The notes under the pieces are model-generated. The model ran no database searches. It saw only the letters and a program-made list of their open reading frames with translations, and was not told the DNA's origin. Below are positions 1 to 8,083 of a DNA stretch of 64,000 nt, in pieces. This DNA is from UBA5189 sp040389445 (GTDB lineage Bacteria > Chloroflexota > Limnocylindria > Limnocylindrales > CSP1-4). The stretch lies in NCBI GenBank assembly GCA_040389445.1, contig JAZJZX010000007.1:227794-291793 (forward strand), given 5' to 3'. Within the stretch, counting starts at the first letter, position 1. Each line of letters begins with the position of its first letter. Made by a program: the position numbers and the translations under genes.

Positions 1-1
1 C

Positions 2-85
2 CTCAACGCCGCGCGCGTCGAGCAGGACCTGTACGACTCGATCGTCCACGACTGGGATCGCGAGCGGTACCTCGAAAGAGGCTGA
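2..85 (+). CDS. C-terminus of a glutamine-synthetase-family protein (partial)
   Basis: Only the last 27 codons are inside the window; they are open from the first complete codon and stop at TGA 83-85. The tail reads DWDRERYLERG, which resembles the closing segment of GS-I family enzymes (typically a TDWE-R-YLE or YFERG pattern), including the gamma-glutamyl-amine ligases of actinobacteria. The catalytic body is off the window, so substrate cannot be judged. Support comes from context: an SDR and an aldehyde dehydrogenase follow, as in GlnA4-type clusters, and heliorhodopsin genes are known beside GS genes. This is an inference from a short tail. Confidence 0.5.
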   Translation, partial: LNAARVEQDLYDSIVHDWDRERYLERG

Positions 86-113
86 GGCCTCGCCGAGTTC
101 GCATCGCATCAGA

Positions 114-143
114 AGAGCCCCGTCGGCGGGACGGGGCTCTTTC
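114..143 (+). terminator. Rho-independent terminator between convergent genes
   Basis: An 11-bp perfect stem (114-124 with 130-140, AGAGCCCCGTC and its complement) encloses a 5-nt loop and is followed by TTTC. It lies 28 nt after the stop of the GS-like gene and 24 nt before the 3' end of the convergent heliorhodopsin gene. It probably ends both transcripts, more strongly in the + direction, where the T run is longer. Confidence 0.85.
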
Positions 144-166
144 ATCACTGACTTCAGCGCGCTCGG

Positions 167-979
167 TCAGCCCCCCGGTCGGAGCGTCCCGCTGAACACC
201 TGCCAGGCCAGCAGTGACTTTGCGACGAGGCTCATGACCATGTACGTCTTCTCGCCGACGAGATAGTCGCCCCATGGACCGATCTTCTTGTACTGGAGGA
301 CCATGGTGATCGCGAAGATATTGAATGTCACGAAGAGGGTCCCGACGATCACGTAGACGAAGGCCGGGATGCCGGCATCGCTCGGAAGATCCGCCTGGGC
401 GCCGTAGGCGACCAGGATCGAGAAGATCCCGATCCACGGCATGATCCCGGCGATGCAGCCGAAGATGTAGTGCTTCCAGTCGGGATTGTCCCGGCGCCCC
501 TCGTTGGCCGCCTCCATGCTCCAGCCGAACAGGATCATCGCGACGTTGCAGCCGGCGATGGCGACGAGGGCGGGAAGGTCCCTGATGAACGACAGATAGG
601 CGATCGCCACGATCATCACGGTGCTGCTGAAGGCGTATTCGACCCAACGAAGCGGGTTCATGCCACGGCCGAGCCAGGCCTCGTAGCGACGGCGCAGCGG
701 CCAGCCGGCAATGGCATGGGCGATCGCGCTCATCGCGAGGAACGAGGCGATGAACCACGCAAGGGGCATGGAGAAGAGCTCGACGCTCGTCTGCTCGATG
801 CCGACGAACGCGCCGTTCTTCAGGATCGGCTTGACCGTCGGAACGAAGGGGGCGAAGACGGCGGCGGTGCTGGCGATCGCGAGCATCGCGAAAAACTGGG
901 CGCCGTGCAGTAACGACAGGACGCGGTTCCAGCGAGATAGGGATTTGGCGCTGCCGGCGGCGATAGGAGTGGCGTTCAT
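167..979 (-). CDS. heliorhodopsin
   Basis: Seven-helix retinal protein of the heliorhodopsin family, which has an inverted membrane topology and acts in light sensing or signalling rather than ion pumping. The 270-aa product has the family signatures: RWVEYAFSS in helix 3 with the counterion-type Glu114, the IFGCIAGIMPW block in helix 5 (about 172-182), and GEKTYMVMSLVAKSLLAW in helix 7 with the retinal Schiff-base Lys254. The start at 979 is preceded by a GAGG ribosome site; an in-frame ATG at 1036 would add 19 residues without homology. It is divergent from a CarH-like photoreceptor gene and convergent with a GS-like gene. One study reported that an actinobacterial heliorhodopsin binds and regulates glutamine synthetase, which makes the adjacency meaningful. 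Identity is very likely; the biological role is inferred. Confidence 0.95.
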   Translation of the reverse strand: MNATPIAAGSAKSLSRWNRVLSLLHGAQFFAMLAIASTAAVFAPFVPTVKPILKNGAFVGIEQTSVELFSMPLAWFIASFLAMSAIAHAIAGWPLRRRYEAWLGRGMNPLRWVEYAFSSTVMIVAIAYLSFIRDLPALVAIAGCNVAMILFGWSMEAANEGRRDNPDWKHYIFGCIAGIMPWIGIFSILVAYGAQADLPSDAGIPAFVYVIVGTLFVTFNIFAITMVLQYKKIGPWGDYLVGEKTYMVMSLVAKSLLAWQVFSGTLRPGG

Positions 980-1067
980 CGGAACCTCATCTGTCGTCGG
1001 GATCGCTGCCCCGCACGGTTCGGGTCGGCCGAGCACCTATCGGCCCGGCGCTTTGCTTCGCCCAAGG

Positions 1068-1077
1068 ATTGTACAAT
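1068..1077. promoter_or_regulatory. candidate CarH operator in the heliorhodopsin/carH intergenic region
   Basis: ATTGTACAAT is a perfect 10-bp palindrome in the 179-bp divergent intergenic region. Its core TTGTACAA fits the nTnTACAn half-site described for CarH/LitR B12 photoreceptor repressors. It also contains a TACAAT hexamer in both directions that could serve as a -10 element, although I found no good -35 element. A repressor bound here could control both genes. The motif match is seen; the function is inferred. Confidence 0.5.
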
Positions 1078-1158
1078 GTTCGTCGAAAGAACGCCGGCTC
1101 ACCGTGAACCGTCAAGTTCCGCTCGAACGAGCTGAAGGCGTGATAGACTTCACAAACC

Positions 1159-1166
1159 ATGTACAC
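1159..1166 (+). promoter_or_regulatory. second nTnTACAn motif at the carH-like start codon
   Basis: ATGTACAC, covering the first codons of the MerR/B12 gene, is another match to the CarH half-site pattern and lies 91 nt from the palindromic copy. CarH-type operators contain several spaced half-sites, so this may take part in autorepression. A single 8-bp degenerate match is weak evidence. Confidence 0.25.
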
Positions 1167-2052
1167 AATCAAACAGGCTGCGGCCAGGAGCGGCGTCGGC
1201 GTATCTCTGCTCCGAGCTTGGGAACGGCGCTATGGCGTCGTGGTGCCGGCACGTACTGCCAGCGGCTATCGCCTGTATGACGATGCGTCGATCGACCGTC
1301 TGCGCGCGATGCGACAGCTGGTCGACGCGGGCCACACGGCGTCTCAGGCAGCGAATGCGGTGCTCAGCGCCCCAATCTCCCCGGCGAACCCGCCCGTCTC
1401 GAGGTTGGGCGGCCCCGGCGCCATGGGCGCCGATGGAGCCGAAATCGAGGTGTTCCTGGCGGCGGCCGCGAGCTACGACGTCATCGGGATCGAGTCGAGC
1501 CTCGATGCCTGCTTTTCAAGGGGCTCCTTCGAGAGCGTGATCGACGACCGGGTCCTGCCAACCGTCGCTGCACTCGGGACAGCCTGGGCATCCGGGCGGA
1601 TCGACGTGGCTGCCGAGCACCTCGCGAGCGCAGCAGTCCAGCGCCGCCTGGCATGGCTGTTCGATGTGGGCGGGGCGCCAGGGGCGCGTCCCACGGTCGT
1701 CGTGGGACTACCGCCTGAGAGTCGGCATGAGATCGGCACGCTGGCCTTCGCTGTCGCTCTGCGGCGGCAGGGCGTCAACGTGGTGTACCTCGGGCCTGAC
1801 GTGCCGGTTTCTTCGTGGGTCCACGTGGTCGGGGAACATCCCGGATCGGCCGTCGTCATCGGGGTTGCTCGATCCGCCGATGCCGAGCCGGCGCGTGCCG
1901 TAGCAACCGCCCTACTGGCTGCGATGCCCAAGATCATCGTCGCCGTGGGCGGACCCGCGGCTTCGATGGTGGCCGGTACGGGCGTTCGACTGCTCACCGA
2001 GCGCGTCGGGCGGGCTGCGCAGGAAGTCGCAGTGCTGCTCGGCGTCCGCTGA
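1159..2052 (+). CDS. MerR-family, B12-binding light-responsive repressor (CarH/LitR-like)
   Basis: 297-aa regulator with an N-terminal MerR helix-turn-helix (residues 1-70, YTIKQAAARSGV then LLRAWERRYG), a helical cobalamin-cap domain, and a C-terminal B12-binding Rossmann domain (about 175-297). It carries the photoreceptor hallmark W-x9-EH (Trp143, Glu153, His154) and the lower-ligand His190 in an HxxG motif; the residue two before the His is Ser rather than the usual Glu. In CarH, adenosylcobalamin drives tetramerisation and DNA binding in the dark, and light breaks the complex. Divergent placement from heliorhodopsin suggests light-gated control of that gene. A B12-dependent but light-independent sensor is the alternative. 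Confidence 0.88.
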   Translation: MYTIKQAAARSGVGVSLLRAWERRYGVVVPARTASGYRLYDDASIDRLRAMRQLVDAGHTASQAANAVLSAPISPANPPVSRLGGPGAMGADGAEIEVFLAAAASYDVIGIESSLDACFSRGSFESVIDDRVLPTVAALGTAWASGRIDVAAEHLASAAVQRRLAWLFDVGGAPGARPTVVVGLPPESRHEIGTLAFAVALRRQGVNVVYLGPDVPVSSWVHVVGEHPGSAVVIGVARSADAEPARAVATALLAAMPKIIVAVGGPAASMVAGTGVRLLTERVGRAAQEVAVLLGVR

Positions 2053-2200
2053 TCGGGCTGGACGGGGCACCCCGCGCAACTCAGATCGCAACTCGCATGC
2101 CAGATTGCACCTCATATGCCCAAATTGTGGGTCCGGGCGACCTGGCTCCACGGTGATGCCCTTCGCCGTCATACGAAGACCGGCGCGATGAGCGCAACGC

Positions 2201-2279
2201 GGGCATCAGGTCGGACGGGGCAGCGCGGGCTCGTATCACAGCGAAGGGCATCAGGTCGGACGGGGCAGCGCGGGCTCGT
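2201..2279 (+). repeat. two-copy 34-bp direct repeat in a 399-bp gene-free stretch
   Basis: The same 34 bases occur at 2201-2234 and 2246-2279, 45 bp apart. Just downstream (about 2307-2345) a shorter pair beginning gccttg(a/g)gggctgcc is also repeated. The gap 2053-2451 contains no convincing coding sequence on either strand; it holds these repeats and the upstream region of the SDR gene. Confidence 0.8.
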
Positions 2280-2451
2280 CCAAATGGTCATACGAGCACG
2301 CGTTGGGCCTTGAGGGCTGCCCTCTCGGCCTTGGGGGCTGCCTTGTGAGCGATTTTGGCCCGGAGGTTGGCCGCGCTCGCTAGGATTAGGAAACTCCCCG
2401 ATTCCGGCCGGCCCGGAACCCGATCATCGCCCACAGCGCCAGGAGACTTCG

Positions 2452-3219
2452 ATGCGACTCAAGGACAAGGTTTCCATCATCACGGGCGGTGGCTCCGGCA
2501 TGGGCCGGGTCGCATCGCTCATGTTCGCGGCCGAAGGGGCGAAGGTCGTCGTGGCCGAGTTCAACGACGTTGCCGGCGAGGAAACCGTGCGGCTCGTCCG
2601 CGAGGCCGGCGGCGAGGCGAGCTTCGTGAAGACGAATGTCGCGGACGAGGCCTCCGCGAAGGGGATGGTCGACCATGCGGTCGCAACCTACGGGCGAGTC
2701 GACGTCCTGTACAACAACGCCGGGATCATGCCCGAGGCGGATCACTCGGTCATCGACACGTCGGTGGATGACTGGGATCGGGTCATGGCGGTCAACGTCC
2801 GGGGCGTCTTCCTCGGCTGCAAGTACGCCATTCCGGTGATGGTCGAGCAGGGCTCGGGCTCCATCATCAACATCTCGAGTTTCGTGGCGATCATGGGTTG
2901 CTCGAACCCGCAGGACGCCTATACCGCATCGAAGGGTGCGGTGCTCGCCCTCACCAAGTCGCTGGCCGTCCAGTTCGCCCCGAAGGGCGTCCGGACAAAC
3001 GCCATCTGCCCCGGGCCGGTGGAAACGCCTCTGCTCATGGACTGGCTCGTGAAGGACGAGGATGCCAAGCGGATTCGGCTGAATCGCAACCCGACGGGTC
3101 GATTCGGCAAGCCCGAGGAAATCGTCGCGATGGGCATCTATCTCGCGAGCGATGAATCTCGCTGGACGAACGGCGCATCGATGGTGATCGACGGCGGCAT
3201 CACGGTGAACTACTTCTAG
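2452..3219 (+). CDS. SDR-family NAD(P)-dependent oxidoreductase
   Basis: Classical short-chain dehydrogenase, 255 aa. Cofactor motif TGGGSGMG at 11-18, NNAG at 88-91, and a complete catalytic set: Asn115, Ser142 or Ser143, Tyr157 and Lys161 (YxxxK). The C-terminal substrate loop follows the CPGPVETPL segment. An AGGAG ribosome site precedes the ATG. It probably oxidises an alcohol or reduces a ketone; the substrate cannot be read from sequence. In actinobacterial GlnA4-type clusters an SDR and an aldehyde dehydrogenase sit beside a glutamine-synthetase-like ligase, and a similar set occurs here. Confidence 0.9.
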   Translation: MRLKDKVSIITGGGSGMGRVASLMFAAEGAKVVVAEFNDVAGEETVRLVREAGGEASFVKTNVADEASAKGMVDHAVATYGRVDVLYNNAGIMPEADHSVIDTSVDDWDRVMAVNVRGVFLGCKYAIPVMVEQGSGSIINISSFVAIMGCSNPQDAYTASKGAVLALTKSLAVQFAPKGVRTNAICPGPVETPLLMDWLVKDEDAKRIRLNRNPTGRFGKPEEIVAMGIYLASDESRWTNGASMVIDGGITVNYF

Positions 3220-3266
3220 GGTTCCGGGCCGCGCTGCGCGCCGGGAACCGCGGCCAGTCCGGCATC

Positions 3267-4985
3267 GTGAGCGAGACACTCGCATTCATCCTCGATGTCG
3301 GGGTGGCCACGGCGGCGGCCCTGCTCGGCGGAGCCCTGCTGCGGCGCCTCGGCCAGCCACCGCTGGTGGGATACCTGCTCGCGGGGATCGCGATCGGCCC
3401 GTTCACGCCCGGCTTCAGCGGTGACGTCGAGCGGATCAGCGTCCTGGCGGAAGTCGGCGTGGTCCTGCTCGTGTTCGCCCTGGGCGTGGAATTCTCCCTC
3501 CGCGAGCTGTACGCGGTCCGCAAGGTCGCCGTTGGAGCGGCCCTGGCCCAGATCCTGATCTCGATCCTTGGGGGCACGCTCCTCGGGATCGCCGTCGGCC
3601 TCGAGCCGGGTGCCGCTTTCATCGTCGGCGCCGTGATCGCGATCTCCTCCACGCTCGTGGTCGCGAAGACGCTCGCTGATCGCGGGGAGCTGGACAGCAT
3701 CCACGGCAGGAATGCCATCGGCTGGATGATCGTCCAGGACGTTGCGACGATCGTGCTCATCGTGGCCCTGCCGGCGCTCGCCGCGGATCAACTCTCGGTC
3801 ACCCCGATCCTCCTCGCGCTGGGAAAGGGGGCGCTGTTCCTCCTGATCGCCTTCGTTGTCGGCACACGCGTGTTGCCCGTCGCCTTTGCCGCGGTCGCGC
3901 GGCTCGGATCGCCGGAGCTGTTCCTGCTTGCCGTCGTTTCGACGGCGCTGCTCACCGCATTCGTCTCGAGTGCCGTGTTCGGCCTGTCGCTCGCCCTCGG
4001 CGCGTTCGTGGCCGGTGTGCTGGTGTCGGAATCCGATCTCTCCTACCAGGCTGCAGCGGAGGTCATTCCGTTCCGGGATCTGTTCGCGGTGCTGTTCTTC
4101 GTGGCGGTCGGGATGCTCGTCGATCCGAGGGCCCTCGCCTCACAGGCTCCGCTGGTCGCGTTGCTCACGGTGGTGGCCGTGATCGGCAAGGGCGTCCTGT
4201 CCGCGGTCCTGGCGCGCCTGTTCGGGCTTCCAACCCGATCGGCAATCCTGCTCGGCGCGTCGATCGCCCAGGTCGGTGAGTTCAGCCTGATCATCGCGGC
4301 GGACTCGAGTCGCCTCGGTCTCCTCGACGACGCGACCTACAACGTCATCCTTGCCACGACCATCGCCAGCATCGTCGCATCAGGTCCGACCCGTCGATTC
4401 GCGGACGCAGTTGCCTCCCGCCTGGAGCACCGGGCAACCGATCGGTGGGCCGAACGGAACTTCGGTGAAGCCCCGGCTGCAGGCGATGTGCCCGCGGTCG
4501 AGGTCGCCGAGCCGAGGCGTCGTCGCGTCGTGGTTGCCGGCTCAGGACGCGTCGGCCGGATCGTGGTCCGCGCCGTGCAGGCCAGGTCATTCTCCTGCCT
4601 GGTCATCGATCGGGATCGAATCAGGCTCGACGAGATGGCGGCTCTCGGTGCCGAGATCCTGTACGGGGACGCCGCCCGGCCCGAGATCCTTCAGCGGGCC
4701 GACCTGGATCGGGCCGTCGTCCTGGTCATCGCCATCGGGGACCCGCTCACCGCCCACCTCGTTGCCGAGCGTGCGCATCATCTGAATCCGCACCTGATGA
4801 TCGCGTCACGGGCTCGCGGCGTCCGACAGGCCTCGGACCTTCGAGCGGCCGGCGTCCATCACCTCGCCGATCCGGACAACGAGGCCGCAATCGACCTCGC
4901 CCGCCACGCGCTTCAGCGGATGGGCGTGTCCGGCCCCGAGCTGACCGCCATCACGATCAACCTGCGCCGCGACGCCTACCGCTGA
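3267..4985 (+). CDS. CPA2 cation:proton antiporter with RCK/TrkA-N domain (KefB/KefC/YbaL-like)
   Basis: 572-aa integral membrane exchanger with about 12 hydrophobic segments in residues 5-385 (Na+/H+ exchanger fold; QPPLVGYLLAGIAIGP early in the protein is typical), then a cytosolic NAD-binding regulatory domain from about 415 containing GSGRVG. Likely function is K+/H+ or Na+/H+ exchange for pH or osmotic homeostasis. GTG start; it follows the SDR gene by 47 nt on the same strand and may be cotranscribed. A dedicated TrkA-C domain is not obvious at the short C-terminus. Confidence 0.9.
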   Translation: MSETLAFILDVGVATAAALLGGALLRRLGQPPLVGYLLAGIAIGPFTPGFSGDVERISVLAEVGVVLLVFALGVEFSLRELYAVRKVAVGAALAQILISILGGTLLGIAVGLEPGAAFIVGAVIAISSTLVVAKTLADRGELDSIHGRNAIGWMIVQDVATIVLIVALPALAADQLSVTPILLALGKGALFLLIAFVVGTRVLPVAFAAVARLGSPELFLLAVVSTALLTAFVSSAVFGLSLALGAFVAGVLVSESDLSYQAAAEVIPFRDLFAVLFFVAVGMLVDPRALASQAPLVALLTVVAVIGKGVLSAVLARLFGLPTRSAILLGASIAQVGEFSLIIAADSSRLGLLDDATYNVILATTIASIVASGPTRRFADAVASRLEHRATDRWAERNFGEAPAAGDVPAVEVAEPRRRRVVVAGSGRVGRIVVRAVQARSFSCLVIDRDRIRLDEMAALGAEILYGDAARPEILQRADLDRAVVLVIAIGDPLTAHLVAERAHHLNPHLMIASRARGVRQASDLRAAGVHHLADPDNEAAIDLARHALQRMGVSGPELTAITINLRRDAYR

Positions 4986-5067
4986 TCGGTCGCCTTAGAA
5001 ACCAACGTTCTCGCCTCCCAATGCCAGTGCCGGGACCACCTTCCAGTCCGCCTCCAATCGTGGAGTG

Positions 5068-5090
5068 GTATCTATATCGCGTTACGATAC
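5068..5090. promoter_or_regulatory. inverted repeat upstream of the aldehyde dehydrogenase
   Basis: GTATC...GATAC arms (5068-5072 and 5086-5090) surround an inner palindrome TATCG-CGTTA-CGATA (5075-5089), about 120 nt before the aldehyde dehydrogenase start. It looks like an operator for a small dimeric regulator such as TetR or PadR. A related CTATATCG-containing palindrome precedes an unrelated membrane protein gene at 52268-52290. Confidence 0.45.
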
Positions 5091-5210
5091 AGCGGCCCAC
5101 GAGTTCGTCAAGCCCGGTTCTGGGCAGGGGCGGCGTATCATCGCCGAACGTCCACCGGCTCCTCGGCGCACGGCTGTCTCGGCCGCGCCGATCACATTCG
5201 AGGTTTTTTG

Positions 5211-6689
5211 ATGACCCTTGACCAGACCGCGTCCGCCATCAGCTCGATGAAGATGATGATCGGCGGCCAGTCCGTCGACGCAGCCGACGGGCAGTCCTTC
5301 GAGATCGTGAACCCGGCAACGGGTGCCGTCATTGCGACCGCTCCGCTCGGCGGCAAGACCGACGTGGACCTTGCGGTCGCGGCAGCCCAGAAGGCGTTCG
5401 AGGACCCGAAGGGCTGGGCGAACTGGGCCGCCGGCAAGCGCGGGCGAACGCTGGCCAAGTTCGCGGCCCTGATCAAGGACAAGAGCGAGGAGCTCGCCTG
5501 GCTGGAGACGCGTAACGTGGGCAAGCCGATCGGCTCTTCCCGCGGTGAGATCATCGGCGCCAGCCTCGTCTTCGACTACTACGCCGGGGCCGCGAACAAG
5601 GTGTTCGGGCAGACCATCCCGGTTTCCAAGCCAGGCCTGGACCTGACCCTGCGCGAGCCGATCGGCGTCGTGGGGCTCATCGTGCCCTGGAACTTCCCGC
5701 TCCTCATGGCCAGCTGGAAGCTCGGGCCGGCGCTCGCCGCCGGCAATACCTGCATCCTCAAGCCGGCCAGCCTGTCCCCGATGACCGCGCTGCGGATCGG
5801 GGAGCTGGCGCTCGAAGCCGGGATCCCGGCCGGCGTCCTGAACGTGGTCACGGGTCCCGGCGGCACGGCGGGGGCGGCGATCGCGGGCCATCCCGGCATC
5901 GGCAAGGTCGCCTTCACCGGCGAGACCACGACCGGCCAGGAGATCATGCGCCTCGCCTCGAACAACGTGAAGAAGATCAGCCTGGAGCTCGGGGGCAAGA
6001 GCCCCAACGTGATCTATGCCGACGCCGACCTCGAGCGCTTCGCATCGGAATCGCCGTACTCGGTCTTCGACAACTGCGGACAGGACTGCTGTGCGCGAAG
6101 CCGGATCCTCGTCGAACGATCGGTCCACGACCAGGTCGTCGAGCTCTTCGCGGCGGCGACCCGCAAGGTCAAGGTCGGCAATCCCGAGGACGAGACGACC
6201 GAGGTCGGGACGCTCGTCAGCTTCAAGCAACGCGACCGCGTCCGCGACTACATCGAGATCGGCCTGTCCGAGGGCGCGAACCTCGTGGTCGGCGGCGATG
6301 CCCCGGATGATGCGGCCCTGGCCGACGGTGCCTACCTCATGCCGGCCGTCTTCGACGCCGTCGACAACGACATGCGCATCGCCCGCGAGGAGATCTTCGG
6401 ACCGGTCGTCTCGATCATCCCGTTTGACACGGAGGAGGAGGCGATCCGCCTCGCCAACGCGACACCGTACGGCTTGTCCGGTTCGATCTGGAGCCGCGAC
6501 ATCGGCAAGGCGCTGCGGACGGCCAAGGGCATCCAGGCCGGCGTCCTGTCGATCAACTCGAACAGCAGCGTCCACACCGAGGCGCCGTTCGGCGGCTACA
6601 AGATGTCCGGCATCGGGCGCGAGCTCGGGATGTCCGCCATCGAGTTGTACACCGAGACCAAGAACATCTTCATCGACATTCGGCCGTAG
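5211..6689 (+). CDS. NAD(P)-dependent aldehyde dehydrogenase (AldC/betaine- or aminoaldehyde-type)
   Basis: Soluble ALDH-superfamily enzyme, 492 aa from the ATG; a TTG directly before it could add one residue. General base Glu259 in LELGGKSPN and the nucleophile region NCGQDCC (Cys293/Cys294) are present, with the PWNFP cofactor-binding segment upstream. It should oxidise an aldehyde to an acid with NAD(P)+. The GQDCCARSR neighbourhood resembles actinobacterial aminobutyraldehyde-type enzymes, consistent with polyamine or aminoalcohol breakdown beside a GS-like ligase and an SDR; this substrate guess is inference. A GAGG site lies upstream. Confidence 0.92.
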   Translation: MTLDQTASAISSMKMMIGGQSVDAADGQSFEIVNPATGAVIATAPLGGKTDVDLAVAAAQKAFEDPKGWANWAAGKRGRTLAKFAALIKDKSEELAWLETRNVGKPIGSSRGEIIGASLVFDYYAGAANKVFGQTIPVSKPGLDLTLREPIGVVGLIVPWNFPLLMASWKLGPALAAGNTCILKPASLSPMTALRIGELALEAGIPAGVLNVVTGPGGTAGAAIAGHPGIGKVAFTGETTTGQEIMRLASNNVKKISLELGGKSPNVIYADADLERFASESPYSVFDNCGQDCCARSRILVERSVHDQVVELFAAATRKVKVGNPEDETTEVGTLVSFKQRDRVRDYIEIGLSEGANLVVGGDAPDDAALADGAYLMPAVFDAVDNDMRIAREEIFGPVVSIIPFDTEEEAIRLANATPYGLSGSIWSRDIGKALRTAKGIQAGVLSINSNSSVHTEAPFGGYKMSGIGRELGMSAIELYTETKNIFIDIRP

Positions 6690-6698
6690 CCGGGAGAG

Positions 6699-7403
6699 AT
6701 GAACGTGCGGCGCCCGCCGACTCCCGAGTCGGACGACGAGCTCGCGATCTTCGTCGAAGACCCGCCCAGGGCAGTCGATTTCGCGCCACGAGCCATGCGC
6801 CCGGGAAGTCGTGGCCGCCTGACGGCCGCGGCGTGGGCGACCGTGGTCGTCATGGTGGTGGGGATCGGACTCCTTGCGCGTGAATCCACGATCGAGTCGC
6901 CGACCAGAGACGCTGCGGGCGTCGCCGCCCAGCGATCCGGCTCGGCCGCGGGACCTGCCGGCTCCGCCCAGCGATCCGGCTCGGTCGCGGGACCTGGCGG
7001 CTCGGCCGCCCCGCATTGGCCGCCGCTACGGCAAACCGCGGTAACACCGCCCGCCATTCACCTGCGCCAGCCGGCGCCCGCAGGCGTGGAATTGTCCACG
7101 GCGCGAGTCGATGTCGAAGGTTCGGTGCTCGTTCACGCCGCGCGTGTTGACATCGTGTTGCAGGCCAGCGGCAGCCGTACGCTCGGCCATGCCTCGACCG
7201 ACGTCACCGATGCGAACGGCGGCATCCGTCCGGAGCGAGCACCCACGTTCCGCGCCATGTTTGATCTGCCCGCGTCAGTCGTCGGTGAAACCGTATGGGT
7301 CGTGGTCACGGCCTACGACACTGGGGGCCGGGAACTTGGTGGGACGCGCCGGGCAATCTCGGTAGCGCTTCGAGCCGAACAGCTGCCACCGTCGGTTTCC
7401 TGA
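6699..7403 (+). CDS. membrane-anchored protein with extracellular beta-rich domain, unknown function
   Basis: 234 aa: a short cytosolic N-terminus, one transmembrane segment (about 42-60), a Ser/Gly/Ala linker with a tandem repeat of AQRSGS(A/V)AGP, and a C-terminal domain (about 120-230) of alternating strands. The domain contains a VDVEGSVLVHAARVDIVL-type segment loosely reminiscent of Ig-like Gmad2 domains of spore-germination-related proteins. It starts 9 nt after the aldehyde dehydrogenase stop with a GGGAGAG ribosome site, so it is probably cotranscribed. I do not recognise a specific function. The linker repeat is also visible in the DNA (about 6927-7005). Confidence 0.75.
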   Translation: MNVRRPPTPESDDELAIFVEDPPRAVDFAPRAMRPGSRGRLTAAAWATVVVMVVGIGLLARESTIESPTRDAAGVAAQRSGSAAGPAGSAQRSGSVAGPGGSAAPHWPPLRQTAVTPPAIHLRQPAPAGVELSTARVDVEGSVLVHAARVDIVLQASGSRTLGHASTDVTDANGGIRPERAPTFRAMFDLPASVVGETVWVVVTAYDTGGRELGGTRRAISVALRAEQLPPSVS

Positions 7404-7456
7404 CGAACGCCGGCGAGTTCGCCGCCAGGGAGTTCGCCGCCAGGGAGTTCGCCGCC

Positions 7457-8083
7457 TTATCTCCCGACCGCGAACGCCGGCGCTCGCAGCTCCGGGTGGC
7501 GGCGGGCGAGCCAGTCCACGAGCGCCCAGTAGGTCGTCTTGAAGGCGAGGCCGGACCACGGGATCGAATCGGGCGCGAACGCCCGGATCTCCAGCGCCTC
7601 GGGCGTGGGTGCCGCGACGCCCCCGACGATGCTGGCCTCCAGGACGAGGACCACGACCGCCGCTTCGAGGCGTGTGTAGAGACCCACGATCTCGCCCGGT
7701 CGAATGGTGAGGCCGGTCTCTTCCAGCGTCTCGCGGACCGCCGCCTCGCTGATCGACTCGTCCACCTCGAGGAATCCGCCCGGTTGCGCCCACGCGCCGA
7801 GGCCGGGCTCGATGCCGCGGCGCAGGAGGATCAGCCGGCCGTCGTCGGTCACCGGCAGCGCCGTCACCACAAGACGAGGATTGACGTACGCGATATGCCC
7901 GCACGAAGGGCAGCTGGACCGATGCCGATCCTCGCCCGCAACGACGCCATGACGCAGCTCCGCCCCGCAACGGGAGCAGTACCGCAGCGAGGCCGCGATC
8001 CACTCGGGGACGCCGCGCCCTGATTCGATGTCCGTGGACCGGGCGTCCGGCCCGCGCTCCCCGCGATCGGCGGCTCGGGTCAC
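7457..8083 (-). CDS. NUDIX hydrolase with N-terminal zinc ribbon
   Basis: 208 aa from a GTG that overlaps the stop of the upstream membrane-protein gene (GTGA). Residues 39-70 form a zinc ribbon (CSRC ... CPSC), followed by a complete NUDIX box starting GGFLEVDE and ending RETLEETGL. It should hydrolyse a nucleoside diphosphate linked to another moiety, for example NADH, ADP-ribose or a sugar nucleotide. The NudC motif SQPWPFPxS is not seen, so NADH pyrophosphatase is not favoured. It is last in the purK-purE-membrane-nudix run. Starts further upstream lie inside the neighbouring gene. Confidence 0.88.
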   Translation of the reverse strand: MTRAADRGERGPDARSTDIESGRGVPEWIAASLRYCSRCGAELRHGVVAGEDRHRSSCPSCGHIAYVNPRLVVTALPVTDDGRLILLRRGIEPGLGAWAQPGGFLEVDESISEAAVRETLEETGLTIRPGEIVGLYTRLEAAVVVLVLEASIVGGVAAPTPEALEIRAFAPDSIPWSGLAFKTTYWALVDWLARRHPELRAPAFAVGR

